Notes: generated by a model not told the origin, from the sequence alone. A DNA stretch of 38,972 nucleotides from Patulibacter sp052039575 (GCA_052039575.1 JBQGEK010000085.1:1-38972), one strand, 5' to 3'; shown: positions 29,315 to 37,040, counted from the first letter of the stretch. Numbers and translations are program-made.

Positions 29315-31541
29315 GACCGCCCCGGCCGGCGGCTCCCCGCCGGCTGCGGGCCCCGCTCCGGCGGTCTCGTCCCCGTCACCGGCACGACGGCTGCGGCTGC
29401 CGGTCCCCGGCGTCGCGTTCCTCCGCTACGACGCGCTCTGGATCGTCCTGCTGACCGGCCTGTTGCTCTGGGTCCAACTCGGCACACAGACCGGCCAGGA
29501 ACTGCAGGGCATCACCCCGGTCTTCATCGCGTGCATCGTGATCGCCGGTGCCTTCGGGCTGGCCGCCGTGTTCTCGCGACGTACGACGACCCGCCCGTGG
29601 GGTGCCGGCACGGCGCTCGCCGCCGTAGCGGTCGTGCTCGTCACCGGCGCGTCGATCACCTGGTCGGTGTCACCGTCGACCTCGTGGTTCGAGACCAACC
29701 GCGTGCTGGCCTACCTCGCGGTGCTGCTGGCCGGCATCGTCGCTGCGCGGCTCGCCCCGAGCCGCTGGGCGGTGCTGCCGACCAGCGTGCTGCTCGCGAC
29801 CAGCGTGGTGCTGATCCTCGGCCTGCTGTCGAAAGTCTTCCCGGCGACGTTCGCCGAGGACGAGATCTTCGCTCGCCTCCAGCACCCGCTGGGCTACTGG
29901 AACGCCGTCGGCGCGATCGCCGCGGTCAACCTGGTGCTCGCGCTCTGGTTCGGCACCCGGCGCCACGGCTACCGACCGCTGAACGCGCTCGCCTATCCGG
30001 GTGTGGCGATCGCCGTCGCGGTGCTGCTCATGTCCTACTCGCGCGGCGCGCTGATCGCCGCCGGCATCGGCGTGCTGATCTGGGTCGCCTTCGCGCCGCG
30101 TCGCCTCCACAGCCTGGTGCTGCTCGGCGTCGGTGGGATGGCCGGCCTGTTCGTCGGGATCTGGAGCTTTGCCAATACCGCGCTCTCGACGGACAACGTC
30201 GTGATCGCCGCCCGCGAGTCGTCGGGCACCCAGCTCGGCGTACTGCTGCTGGCGACGATCGTGCTGCTGCTCGTGATCGGCCTCGTGATCGAGTTCTCGT
30301 TCGTCTTCACCGGGATCCGCTCGTTCGAGCGACGGCGACTCGGCGTGGTGATCCTGGCGCTGTCGCTCCTGATCCCGGTCGTCGGGTGCGGCGCGCTCGC
30401 CGCCAGCGAGCGCGGCTTCACCGGCAGCATCAGCCACGCCTGGCAGCAGGTCACCGACCCCGAGGCCGGAGGGCCGTCGAGCGACCCGACCCGTCTCGGC
30501 GCCGTCGGATCGCAGCGATCGCTGTACTGGCGCCAGGCGCTCGATGCTCACCGCCTGCAGCCGCTGCGCGGGGTCGGGGCCGGAGGCTTCGGCCCGATCC
30601 AGGCCAACATTCGCGGTCCGTACCCGTTCCCGGTCGCCCACGCCCACGGCTGGGTGCCGCAGACGCTCGCCGACGGTGGATGGATCACCCTCGGACTGCA
30701 GGTCGCCTTCGGCGTCACCTGGCTGCTGGCCGCGCTGCGCGCACTCGGCGCGTGGGGACCGTTGCGACGACGCAAGCAGGACCCCGAGCACGGCGGGACC
30801 GCCGCGATGGTCGCGGTGGTCGGGGTCTTCGCCGCGACCGCCGTCCTCGACTGGACCTGGTTCATCCCGGCCGTGGCGCTCCCGGTTGCGCTGTTCGTCG
30901 GCTGGGTCGCCGGGCGCGGCCCCGAGCGCGCCTTCGACGGGATCGCACCCGATCCCGCCCCGACCGTACCCGTCGAGCGCACCCGCTCCTGGTACGCCGT
31001 CCATGGTCCGATCGCGGCGCTGGTGCTCGTGGTCACCGTCGCGTCCTTGGTGTCGGTGGTCCAGCCGTGGCGGGCCGAGCGGACCGCGAACGCCGCACTC
31101 GAAGCCCTCGACAGCGGCGACACGGCCCGCGCCGAGCAGCTCGCCGAGAAGTCCGCGTCGATCAACCCGCTCGACAACCGCGCGGACTACACGCTGGCCC
31201 AGGTACGGGTAGCCCAGGGCCGGATTCCCGAGGCTCGGGAGCTGCACCGCGACGCGCTCGCGCTCGAGCCGTCGGTGGTCGCCAGCTGGCAGCGCTGGGC
31301 CGAGTTCGAGCTGCGGGTCGGCAACGACCCGCAGGAGGCGCTGCGCTTGAGCGGCATCGCCCTGAAGATGGGCCCCGCCTACCAACCGGCGCTGCGAACC
31401 GCGCTCTCAGCCCAGCAGGCGGTGATCGACGCCGCGGGGGCCGACGCCGCCGCCGACCCGAATCCGGCTGATGCCGCACCGGATACCGGGGGGCGGTCAG
31501 ACGCCGGCGCAGACGATCCGTCGACCGACCCGACCGACTGA
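29304..31541 (+). CDS. O-antigen ligase/polymerase (Wzy/WaaL-type) with TPR tail
   Basis: A 745-residue polytopic membrane protein. A Pro/Ala-rich cytosolic N-terminus (about 40 residues) precedes roughly 13-15 hydrophobic segments. The Wzy_C-type signature is present: SYSRGALIAAGIGVL, a long loop, then RSLYWRQALDAHRLQPLRGVGAGGFGP with the HGWVPQTLADGGW segment. After the last helix (ALVLVVTVASLVSVV) comes an extracytoplasmic helical region of about 150 residues with TPR-like repeats (ALDSGDTARAEQLAEKSASI, NRADYTLAQVRVAQGRIPEA) and an Asp/Ala-rich end. Proteins of this design polymerise or ligate lipid-linked glycans on the outer face. The GTG start lies inside the preceding gene. Confidence 0.85.
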   Translation: MSTETAPAGGSPPAAGPAPAVSSPSPARRLRLPVPGVAFLRYDALWIVLLTGLLLWVQLGTQTGQELQGITPVFIACIVIAGAFGLAAVFSRRTTTRPWGAGTALAAVAVVLVTGASITWSVSPSTSWFETNRVLAYLAVLLAGIVAARLAPSRWAVLPTSVLLATSVVLILGLLSKVFPATFAEDEIFARLQHPLGYWNAVGAIAAVNLVLALWFGTRRHGYRPLNALAYPGVAIAVAVLLMSYSRGALIAAGIGVLIWVAFAPRRLHSLVLLGVGGMAGLFVGIWSFANTALSTDNVVIAARESSGTQLGVLLLATIVLLLVIGLVIEFSFVFTGIRSFERRRLGVVILALSLLIPVVGCGALAASERGFTGSISHAWQQVTDPEAGGPSSDPTRLGAVGSQRSLYWRQALDAHRLQPLRGVGAGGFGPIQANIRGPYPFPVAHAHGWVPQTLADGGWITLGLQVAFGVTWLLAALRALGAWGPLRRRKQDPEHGGTAAMVAVVGVFAATAVLDWTWFIPAVALPVALFVGWVAGRGPERAFDGIAPDPAPTVPVERTRSWYAVHGPIAALVLVVTVASLVSVVQPWRAERTANAALEALDSGDTARAEQLAEKSASINPLDNRADYTLAQVRVAQGRIPEARELHRDALALEPSVVASWQRWAEFELRVGNDPQEALRLSGIALKMGPAYQPALRTALSAQQAVIDAAGADAAADPNPADAAPDTGGRSDAGADDPSTDPTD

Positions 31542-31562
31542 GCTCGGGGCAGCCGCTCCGCG

Positions 31563-31568
31563 TAGAGT
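31563..31568 (+). promoter_or_regulatory. Leaderless-type -10 box (TAGAGT)
   Basis: TAGAGT ends 6 nt before the ATG at 31575, giving the next gene a promoter separate from the polymerase gene. Confidence 0.45.
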
Positions 31569-31574
31569 GGCGGC

Positions 31575-32231
31575 ATGTTTCCGCCGTCCACGGACTTCCC
31601 GCCGGAACCCTGGCAGCTCGGCGGCAGCATGCTCGCCACCGTCTGGCGGGTCGATCCGCGCGAAGTCCGCGCGCAGGTCGCGCCGTTTCTGCCGGACGGT
31701 GTCGAGCCGGTCACCCTCGGGGGCCGCGCCTTCCTGATGACGGCCTTCGTGCGGTACGAGCCCGGCAGCGTCGTCAGCTACGACGAGTTGCTGGTCGCCG
31801 TCGTCGCGCGCCGCGGCCTGAAGCCCGTCACGACGATCCCGCAGATCTGGGTCGACAGCCCGACCTCGGTCGCGGGCGGCCGGGCGCTCTGGGGGATCCC
31901 CAAGCACCTCGCGTCGTTCGATCAGACGTGGAGCCGGACGATCACCGGCACGGCCACGGCGGACGGCACACGACTGGCCTCGGTCCGCGCGACGCAGGGC
32001 TTGCGACTGCCCGGGTGGCGTCGCGTCCCGCTACCCAACGGCCACCGTCTCGACGGCCGCACGACGTTCGCCGAGGTCCAGGCGCTAGGCCGGCTGCACC
32101 TCGCACGCGCCCACTGGGAGATCCCTGCCGACAGCCCCCTGGCCTGGATCACCCGGGGCGAACCCTCGGTCAGCTTGGCGCTCCGCGACATGACGATCCG
32201 CTTCGGGCCTTCCGTGCGCGTCGGCAGCTGA
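31575..32231 (+). CDS. Acetoacetate decarboxylase family protein
   Basis: A 218-residue protein with the acetoacetate decarboxylase (ADC) beta-cone pattern: SYDELLVAVVARRG near 74-87, IWVDSPTSVAGGRALWGIPKHLASF near 96-120, and a late EPSVSLALRDMTIRFG strand. In ADC a lysine in a PKK-like segment forms the Schiff base; here the segment reads IPKH, with one lysine. Many actinobacterial relatives have unknown substrates and lack decarboxylase activity. It probably does not belong to the polysaccharide pathway. It is a single gene, with TAGAGT 6 nt before the ATG and a small C5/G5 hairpin after the stop. Confidence 0.78.
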   Translation: MFPPSTDFPPEPWQLGGSMLATVWRVDPREVRAQVAPFLPDGVEPVTLGGRAFLMTAFVRYEPGSVVSYDELLVAVVARRGLKPVTTIPQIWVDSPTSVAGGRALWGIPKHLASFDQTWSRTITGTATADGTRLASVRATQGLRLPGWRRVPLPNGHRLDGRTTFAEVQALGRLHLARAHWEIPADSPLAWITRGEPSVSLALRDMTIRFGPSVRVGS

Positions 32232-32246
32232 CCCCACGAACCCCCA

Positions 32247-32261
32247 CCCCCTGTTCGGGGG
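32247..32261 (+). terminator. Small C5/G5 hairpin after the ADC-family gene
   Basis: CCCCC-TGTTC-GGGGG lies 15 nt after the ADC-family stop and upstream of the sigma factor gene. The stem is short and there is no T-tract, so terminator function is uncertain. Confidence 0.3.
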
Positions 32262-32323
32262 GATTAGCGCGAGGTTGCACGTTTCTGGGAACTTTTCGCG
32301 GACGAACCGCGATCTGAAGGTGC

Positions 32324-32902
32324 ATGTTGTCGGACGCCCATGACGCGGAGATCCTGGCGAGGTCGGTCGACCAACCAGACCAGTACGCCGTCTTCTACCG
32401 CCGCCACACGGGCACGATCCTCCGCTACCTCCGCGGCCGGCTGAGCCCGGACGTCGCCGAGGATGCAGCCCACGAGGTATTCCTGCGGGCGTTCCGGCAA
32501 CGCGCGTCCTACGAACCGCGGTTCCCGACGGCCCGGCCGTGGCTGTACGGGATCGCCGCCAACGTGATCGCGGACCACCACCGCAACGAGGCACGTCGCC
32601 TGCGCGCCCTGGAACGCGAATCACAGGTCTCCGCGAGCAAGCCCCCACCCCAGCTCGCCCCCGACGCACCCGACCTCTCCCCCGAGCTCGCCGCCGCCCT
32701 GCGCCGGCTCTCGCTCGGCGACCGCGAAGCGCTGCTGCTCACGGTCTGGGGCGAGCTCTCGTACGAGGAGACCGCCGCGGCGCTCGACATCGCCGTCGGC
32801 ACCGTCCGCTCGCGGATCGCCCGAGCTCGGGCGTTCCTCCGCGCGGAACTGACCGCCACGACCCCGGGGAACACCCGCCCGAAGGGAGGCATCCATGTCT
32901 GA
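32324..32902 (+). CDS. ECF-type RNA polymerase sigma factor
   Basis: A 192-residue sigma-70 family ECF factor. Region 2 spans about 20-90, with YRRHTGTILRYLRGR, EDAAHEVFLRAF and the -10 recognition helix PWLYGIAANVIADHHR. A 35-residue linker rich in Pro follows. Region 4 (about 125-178) has LRRLSLGDREALLLTVWGELSYEETAAALDIAVGTVRSRIARAR. Unlike most gene starts here it has a Shine-Dalgarno (GAAGG, 3 nt before ATG) and no TAnnnT box. It is coupled by an 8-nt overlap to the membrane protein gene, the usual position of an anti-sigma factor. No sensor kinase or zinc anti-sigma motif is present nearby. Confidence 0.9.
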   Translation: MLSDAHDAEILARSVDQPDQYAVFYRRHTGTILRYLRGRLSPDVAEDAAHEVFLRAFRQRASYEPRFPTARPWLYGIAANVIADHHRNEARRLRALERESQVSASKPPPQLAPDAPDLSPELAAALRRLSLGDREALLLTVWGELSYEETAAALDIAVGTVRSRIARARAFLRAELTATTPGNTRPKGGIHV

Positions 32903-33620
32903 ACGCGATCTCGACGACCTGCTGCTCGGGCTGCGCGACACCGCCAACCCGCTCGACGCACTCGCGGACGCCGAAGCCCGCGTGCTCGATCGCCTCGACC
33001 GGACGATGGAGTCCCGCCCGCGCGCGCTGCGTGCTGCGTTCCGCTCCGCCCGCCGGACCGTGCTGGCACTGGTGGCGGTGGGTGGCGTGGCCACCGGCGC
33101 CGCGGCCACCGCGGCGATCGCGATCGCGGGGCCCTGGAACGATCCCGCTCCGATCGAGATCGTCGCCGATCCGGCGAACCCTGACCGGATCGTGTTCTCG
33201 GCCGTCGCCCGCAGCACCCAGCGCCCGGACGCCCAGCACCGCCGGATCTTCCTCGGCCTGACCCACGCGGCTCCGGACATCCGCCCCGACGACGCCCGAG
33301 GGGTCCGCACCGCGGACGGCACCCAGGCCTGGGTGATCCCGGGACCGACCCGCACCTGCTTCGGGGCCGACAACGACGACGGGACCGGCTTCACCTGCAC
33401 CAGCAATGCTCGCGTGGTGCGCGGCGGCCTCTCGTCGGCATCGGTTGACGTCGACGGCACGGTGCAGGCGATCTACCTCGTCCCGGACCAGATCGAATCG
33501 GCCCGCGCGGCCGGCCGGACCTTCACCCCCCACGACAACCTGATCGCCATGTCGTACCCGGCCGGTTCGACGGTGACCTTCACCACGAAGTCGGGAGACC
33601 GCTCCAGCCACCGCGACTGA
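32895..33620 (+). CDS. Single-pass membrane protein coupled to the ECF sigma factor (putative anti-sigma/sensor, unknown family)
   Basis: A 241-residue protein. The acidic N-terminal segment (1-45, ERDLDDLLLGLRD... ADAEARVLDRLDR) is a plausible sigma-binding region. A membrane helix spans about 55-79. The outer domain (about 104-217) contains DGTQAWV, TCFGADN...GTGFTC (Cys155 and Cys168, C-x12-C) and LVPDQIESARAAG. No HxxxCxxC zinc motif is present. GGAGG precedes the ATG, which overlaps the sigma stop by 8 nt. Gene order and topology suggest an anti-sigma factor that senses an envelope signal, but I recognise no named family. Its outer domain recurs in the secreted protein at 34170-34799. 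Confidence 0.75.
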   Translation: MSERDLDDLLLGLRDTANPLDALADAEARVLDRLDRTMESRPRALRAAFRSARRTVLALVAVGGVATGAAATAAIAIAGPWNDPAPIEIVADPANPDRIVFSAVARSTQRPDAQHRRIFLGLTHAAPDIRPDDARGVRTADGTQAWVIPGPTRTCFGADNDDGTGFTCTSNARVVRGGLSSASVDVDGTVQAIYLVPDQIESARAAGRTFTPHDNLIAMSYPAGSTVTFTTKSGDRSSHRD

Positions 33621-33649
33621 GCAACGCTAACCCCCTGAACATCGTAAAC

Positions 33650-33668
33650 CGCCGGGATCGCCCCGGCG
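33650..33668 (+). terminator. Hairpin downstream of the sigma/membrane-protein pair
   Basis: A perfect 7-bp stem (CGCCGGG / CCCGGCG) with a 5-nt loop lies 30 nt after the membrane protein stop. It could separate the sigma pair from the following two-gene unit. Confidence 0.4.
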
Positions 33669-33722
33669 TACGCCCCCCTGCACCAAAACAAATTAGGTGG
33701 CGAACGTTCACTACCAAACGGC

Positions 33723-33752
33723 TGGACATAGCCACATACGAAGGGCTACCCT
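33723..33752 (+). promoter_or_regulatory. Promoter for the secreted pair (TGGACA, 18 nt, TACCCT)
   Basis: TGGACA (33723-33728) and TACCCT (33747-33752) are separated by 18 nt, close to a housekeeping sigma-70 consensus. The -10 box ends 7 nt before the ATG at 33760. It is the most complete promoter seen in the window, in an AT-richer stretch. Confidence 0.55.
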
Positions 33753-33759
33753 CAGGGCC

Positions 33760-34167
33760 ATGACTTCCCGAGAGCAGCGCATATCGACCCGCGTAAAGTA
33801 CCTTCTCGCCGTGACATTCGCCACGTGCGCAGCCGTGACCATCGCCTTGGGCAGCTCCGCCCAGAAGGCAGAGGCCTACTGGGTCTGCGGACCGACCTCC
33901 GAGGTCGTGCGCCCAGCGTTCTTCCGCTGCCAGCACGGCACCTACCGTCCGACGATCTCCTACATCCAGAAGCTCAGCTCCCCCCGAGCCTACGCGGTCT
34001 ACCGCTCCTCGACCCCCGGAGGCAGCTCGATCAGCGGATCGGAGTTCTACAGCCCGACCAGCGACTATTTCCTACAGAACTTCCACTGCAACCCGGGGTA
34101 CCCAAACGCCCACAATCGCCACTCAGTACCCGTGTACGTGGCCTACACCCTTGCTGCGAGCTGCTGA
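33760..34167 (+). CDS. Small secreted cysteine-containing protein, unknown family
   Basis: A 135-residue exported protein that I do not recognise. The signal peptide (about 1-39) runs YLLAVTFATCAAVTIALG and ends at an AEA cleavage site. The mature part of about 96 residues has four cysteines (43, 57, 110, 135), enough for two disulfides, and is rich in Tyr, Ser and Pro (SPRAYAVYRSS, SEFYSPTSDYF). Its base composition is less GC-rich than neighbouring genes, which hints at recent acquisition or relaxed selection. It has its own promoter and is followed after 2 nt by the secreted paralogue gene, so the two are co-transcribed. Confidence 0.72.
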   Translation: MTSREQRISTRVKYLLAVTFATCAAVTIALGSSAQKAEAYWVCGPTSEVVRPAFFRCQHGTYRPTISYIQKLSSPRAYAVYRSSTPGGSSISGSEFYSPTSDYFLQNFHCNPGYPNAHNRHSVPVYVAYTLAASC

Positions 34168-34169
34168 TC

Positions 34170-34799
34170 ATGCCGATGACCACCACCCGTAAGGCCACCG
34201 CTGCCGTGGCCGCCCTGCTGATCACCGCCGGGGCCGGAACCGCCACCGCATCCGCGCTCAGCGGGTCGTCGACCGCGGGCGACGCGCGGCCCGGCGCCAA
34301 CCCCGTCACCGGCCCGGCGGTCGACGCGATCGCCCCGGTCACCGACACGCCGATCCGGCCCGCGCCGCGCTACCGCGCCGCCGAGCGCAGCACGCAGAAG
34401 CCGACCGGCCGCGTGCTCGAGATGCATCGGGTGCTGGCCACGCGCTACCCCGACCTGGTCGGGCGGCCCGTCCGGGGCCTGAAGGCCGCCGACGGGACCC
34501 AGGCGTGGGTCGTCTCGGGCGCGAAGCACACCTGCCTCGGAGCCGACAACAGCGAGGGCACCGGCTACTCGTGCCGCCCGAACGGCGAGGCGCAGGACGG
34601 GATCAGCGTCGCCGAGCGTCGGCAGGACGGCACCCAGCGCACGGTCGCCCTCGTCCCCGACGAGATCGGATCGGTCAGCGCCAGCGGCAGCCGCGTGGCC
34701 GCCGAGAACAACCTCGTTGTCGCCGAGCACCGGACCGGTGCGGCGCTCCAAGCCAACCCCACGGACGGCCGCGTGCCGTTCCGGGTCGGGACGGAATAG
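34170..34799 (+). CDS. Secreted protein sharing the outer domain of the ECF-coupled membrane protein
   Basis: A 209-residue exported protein. The signal peptide (about 1-29) runs AAVAALLITAGAGTATASA. After a Pro/Ala-rich stretch, residues 70-182 align with residues 104-217 of the membrane protein at 32895-33620: RSTQKP against RSTQRP, DGTQAWVV against DGTQAWVI, TCLGADN...GTGYSC (Cys122, Cys135) against TCFGADN...GTGFTC, and LVPDEIGS against LVPDQIES. This is a soluble paralogue of a sigma-linked ectodomain. It could be a ligand, decoy or regulated output; none of these is shown. ATG 34170 is used; ATG 34176 is equally possible. Confidence 0.78.
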   Translation: MPMTTTRKATAAVAALLITAGAGTATASALSGSSTAGDARPGANPVTGPAVDAIAPVTDTPIRPAPRYRAAERSTQKPTGRVLEMHRVLATRYPDLVGRPVRGLKAADGTQAWVVSGAKHTCLGADNSEGTGYSCRPNGEAQDGISVAERRQDGTQRTVALVPDEIGSVSASGSRVAAENNLVVAEHRTGAALQANPTDGRVPFRVGTE

Positions 34800-34826
34800 C
34801 AGGTCACCCACGTCCCGAGCACTCGT

Positions 34827-34845
34827 GCCGTCGGATTCCGACGGC
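34827..34845 (+). terminator. Hairpin after the secreted pair
   Basis: A perfect 8-bp stem (GCCGTCGG / CCGACGGC) with an ATT loop lies 27 nt after the stop at 34799. It is a good candidate terminator for the plus-strand unit. Confidence 0.55.
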
Positions 34846-34859
34846 GCGGACGCGCCCGC

Positions 34860-34897
34860 GGTGCTTCCGGCGCTCTCCTCTCTCCGCCGGAAGCACC
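34860..34897. terminator. 13-bp perfect inverted repeat between convergent genes
   Basis: GGTGCTTCCGGCG and its exact complement are separated by a 12-nt CT-rich loop. It is the strongest inverted repeat in the window and lies in the convergent gap, so it probably acts as a bidirectional terminator. Confidence 0.55.
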
Positions 34898-34947
34898 TCG
34901 GTGCGCACCACCGCAGTCTCCCCCGAGAGACGATCCCCCACGGATCC

Positions 34948-34980
34948 CGCCCGCGCCGGTCGCTACGACCGGGGCGGGCG
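34948..34980 (-). terminator. Hairpin enclosing the stop codon of the GT2 gene
   Basis: Two 7-bp stems (CGCCCGC/GCGGGCG and CCGGTCG/CGACCGG) stack around one G-G mismatch, with a 3-nt loop. The loop (34963-34965) is exactly the TAG stop codon of the minus-strand glycosyltransferase. Confidence 0.5.
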
Positions 34981-36063
34981 CTCCGCGTCCGCCGACGGCA
35001 CCGACACCGTCACGGCTTCCGGAACCGCCCCGTCGACCGACGTTCGTACCGACACCGGGGCCGGGGGTGCCGAGGGCGGCACGAGACCGAACGGCGTACG
35101 ACGCGGCGGCTTGCGCGCGGCGAGGGCGTCCGGTCGCGCCCGCAGCGCCCGACGGTGCGCCTGCACCCATCGGCGCCGACGGCGAGCACCCGGCCAGGCA
35201 CGGAACGCGTCGAGGTAGGCTCGCAGCAGCAGCGGCTCGCGGGTCAGGGCCGTGGCCAGCGCGATCGACTCCTGGGCCAGGATCCACGGCAGCGAGCGCA
35301 CCAGCTCGCCGCGAGTCTCGTTCTTGGCCACCATCAGCAGGCGGTTGCGAAAGCGCAGGCGCCGATGCGCCCGGTCGGACGTGTCCGTCCGCGTGGGGTG
35401 CGAGAAGCGTCGGTGCCAGGCAGCCGCGCGCGGCTCGTACCGTGCCTCCCAGCCGAACAGGCGTGCGCGCCACGCCAGGTCGACATCGGTCGCCCACAGG
35501 TCCATGTCCTCGTCGAAGACCTCGAGGCCGAAGGCGCAGTCTTCGAGGCAGGCGCGCCGGTAGAGCACGCAGGCACCGTCGCCACCGAAGACCGGGCCGG
35601 TGCGCGAGTAGCGGTCGGCGGACTCACCCCGCCCGACGAGCGTCGGCCGGCGGCGATGGTCGACGGTCACGCCGGCAGCGTCGATCTCTGCGGTCCGGAG
35701 GGCCGGATCCATCCCGTTGCTGGCCATCAGCCGCGGAACCACCGAGCCGAGCGTCGGACTGAACAGATGCGGGCGCAGGGCCTCCACGAATCCGTCGTCG
35801 AGCACGCAGTCGGCGTTGCACAGCAGCACCCAGTCGCCGCCGCAGGCGGCGATCCCGGCATTCATCGCCGCCGCGTATCCCCGGCGACGGGTGAGCCGGA
35901 GCCGACGCGCCCCGAACTGCTCGCACAGCTCCGGGGTGGCGTCGGTGCAGGCGTTGTCGATCACCACGACCTCGTCGGCCCCCTGGGCACACGCAGCCGG
36001 CAGCGACCACCGCAGCAATGGTGCTTCGTTGACCGACAGGACCAGGATGGTGATCCGGTTCAC
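34963..36063 (-). CDS. GT2 family glycosyltransferase
   Basis: A 366-residue GT-A enzyme. ITILVLSVNEAPLLRWSL (4-21) starts the fold. VIDNACTD is near 34-41, RRGYAAAMNAG near 60-70, and the metal-binding position is LCNADC (Asp85). A long central part has GGDGACVLYRRACLED and ATDVDLAWRARLFGW, the catalytic-base region. The last 90 residues are Arg/Pro-rich and probably disordered. It resembles rhamnosyl/galactofuranosyl-type GT2 enzymes like the one at 12863-13831. It is transcribed alone, away from the main locus. GTG start with TACCCT 6 nt upstream. Confidence 0.85.
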   Translation of the reverse strand: MNRITILVLSVNEAPLLRWSLPAACAQGADEVVVIDNACTDATPELCEQFGARRLRLTRRRGYAAAMNAGIAACGGDWVLLCNADCVLDDGFVEALRPHLFSPTLGSVVPRLMASNGMDPALRTAEIDAAGVTVDHRRRPTLVGRGESADRYSRTGPVFGGDGACVLYRRACLEDCAFGLEVFDEDMDLWATDVDLAWRARLFGWEARYEPRAAAWHRRFSHPTRTDTSDRAHRRLRFRNRLLMVAKNETRGELVRSLPWILAQESIALATALTREPLLLRAYLDAFRAWPGARRRRRWVQAHRRALRARPDALAARKPPRRTPFGLVPPSAPPAPVSVRTSVDGAVPEAVTVSVPSADAERPPRS

Positions 36064-36069
36064 GGATCC

Positions 36070-36075
36070 AGGGTA
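36070..36075 (-). promoter_or_regulatory. Leaderless-type -10 box (TACCCT)
   Basis: TACCCT on the minus strand ends 6 nt before the GTG of the GT2 gene at 36063. Confidence 0.5.
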
Positions 36076-36155
36076 GGTGACCGCGGTACCGGCCCGCGGT
36101 CAGGATCTTGCCGTCGACGAGTCGCCGCGCGCGCCCACCGGACGTTCGGTCGGCG

Positions 36156-37034
36156 TTACGGCGCAGCCGTGTGCTCGTTCCCGGCGCGCCGCGCCGGTTC
36201 GTCGAGCACCCGCCGGATCTGCCGCTGCAGTCCCCGCATCACCAGCGTGTAGGGCCACTCGAACTTCCGCTGCGCGAAGTGGCCCCAGGCGATGTCCCGC
36301 GACGTGTAGACCCAGAACCGGTTGCGCTCGACGCCACGGACGATCGCGGCAGCGGCCTGCTCCGGCGTCACCGCATGCCGCGTGAACCGCCGTGTGAGCG
36401 ACCGGACGCGCGGGTCCTCGCGGTCGACCCCGACGATCCGGACCGAATCGACCAGCGGCGTCGCAACCGCACCCGGGCAGACCAGGCTGACCTGGATGCC
36501 GTGCGGCCGCAGATCGAACCGCAGCACCTCCGATACGCCACGCAGGCCGAACTTGGCCGCGCTGTAGGCCGCGTGCCACGGGAGCCCGAACAGCCCCGCG
36601 GCCGACGAGACGTTGACCAGATGGCCGCCGCGGCCCGCCGCCATCATCGGTGGCACGAACGCCTCGATCACGTGGATCGGACCCATCAGATTGACGTCCA
36701 CGAGCCGCCGCCAGTCGTCGTGGCTCAACCGGTCGACCGTGCCCCAGGTCGAAACCCCGGCCACGTTCATCACGACGTCGAAGCTCCCGTGGTCGGCGTG
36801 CAGCCGATCCGCCATCGCCTGGACCGCGACGTGGTCGGAGACGTCGGCGATGTGGGTGTCGACCACCTTCCCGCCGCGCGCGCGGACCTGGGCCGCCGTC
36901 TCGTGCAGCCCGGTCGCGTCGCGGTCGGTGAGCACCAGACTCGCCCCGGCCTGCGCCGCACGCAGCGCGGTCGCCCGGCCGATCCCGCTGGCCGCGCCGG
37001 TGATCAGCGTCCGCGCTCCGGAGAGGCTCGTCAT
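36156..37034 (-). CDS. Classical short-chain dehydrogenase/reductase
   Basis: A 292-residue SDR. GAASGIG (13-19) binds the cofactor, NVAG is at 90-93, and the catalytic residues are Ser144, Tyr157 and Lys161 (YSAAK). PGAVATPLV follows near 195. Asp37 after the second strand favours NAD over NADP. A C-terminal extension of about 50 residues (RFWVYTSRDIAWGHFAQRKFEW) is typical of SDRs annotated as acting on lipids or sterols, but the substrate is unknown. It is a single gene. TACGAT 6 nt upstream supports the ATG. Confidence 0.87.
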   Translation of the reverse strand: MTSLSGARTLITGAASGIGRATALRAAQAGASLVLTDRDATGLHETAAQVRARGGKVVDTHIADVSDHVAVQAMADRLHADHGSFDVVMNVAGVSTWGTVDRLSHDDWRRLVDVNLMGPIHVIEAFVPPMMAAGRGGHLVNVSSAAGLFGLPWHAAYSAAKFGLRGVSEVLRFDLRPHGIQVSLVCPGAVATPLVDSVRIVGVDREDPRVRSLTRRFTRHAVTPEQAAAAIVRGVERNRFWVYTSRDIAWGHFAQRKFEWPYTLVMRGLQRQIRRVLDEPARRAGNEHTAAP

Positions 37035-37040
37035 GTCGCG

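Noticed and set aside
32288..32315. GGAAC, 17 nt, CGATCT resembling an ECF autoregulatory promoter before the sigma gene
   Set aside because: The start site would fall at about 32322, inside or after the GAAGG ribosome site that the ATG at 32324 appears to use. The -10 match is also poor.
32895..33060. Zinc-type anti-sigma (HxxxCxxC) motif in the ECF-coupled membrane protein
   Set aside because: No cysteine occurs in the N-terminal cytosolic part. Anti-sigma function is inferred only from position and topology.
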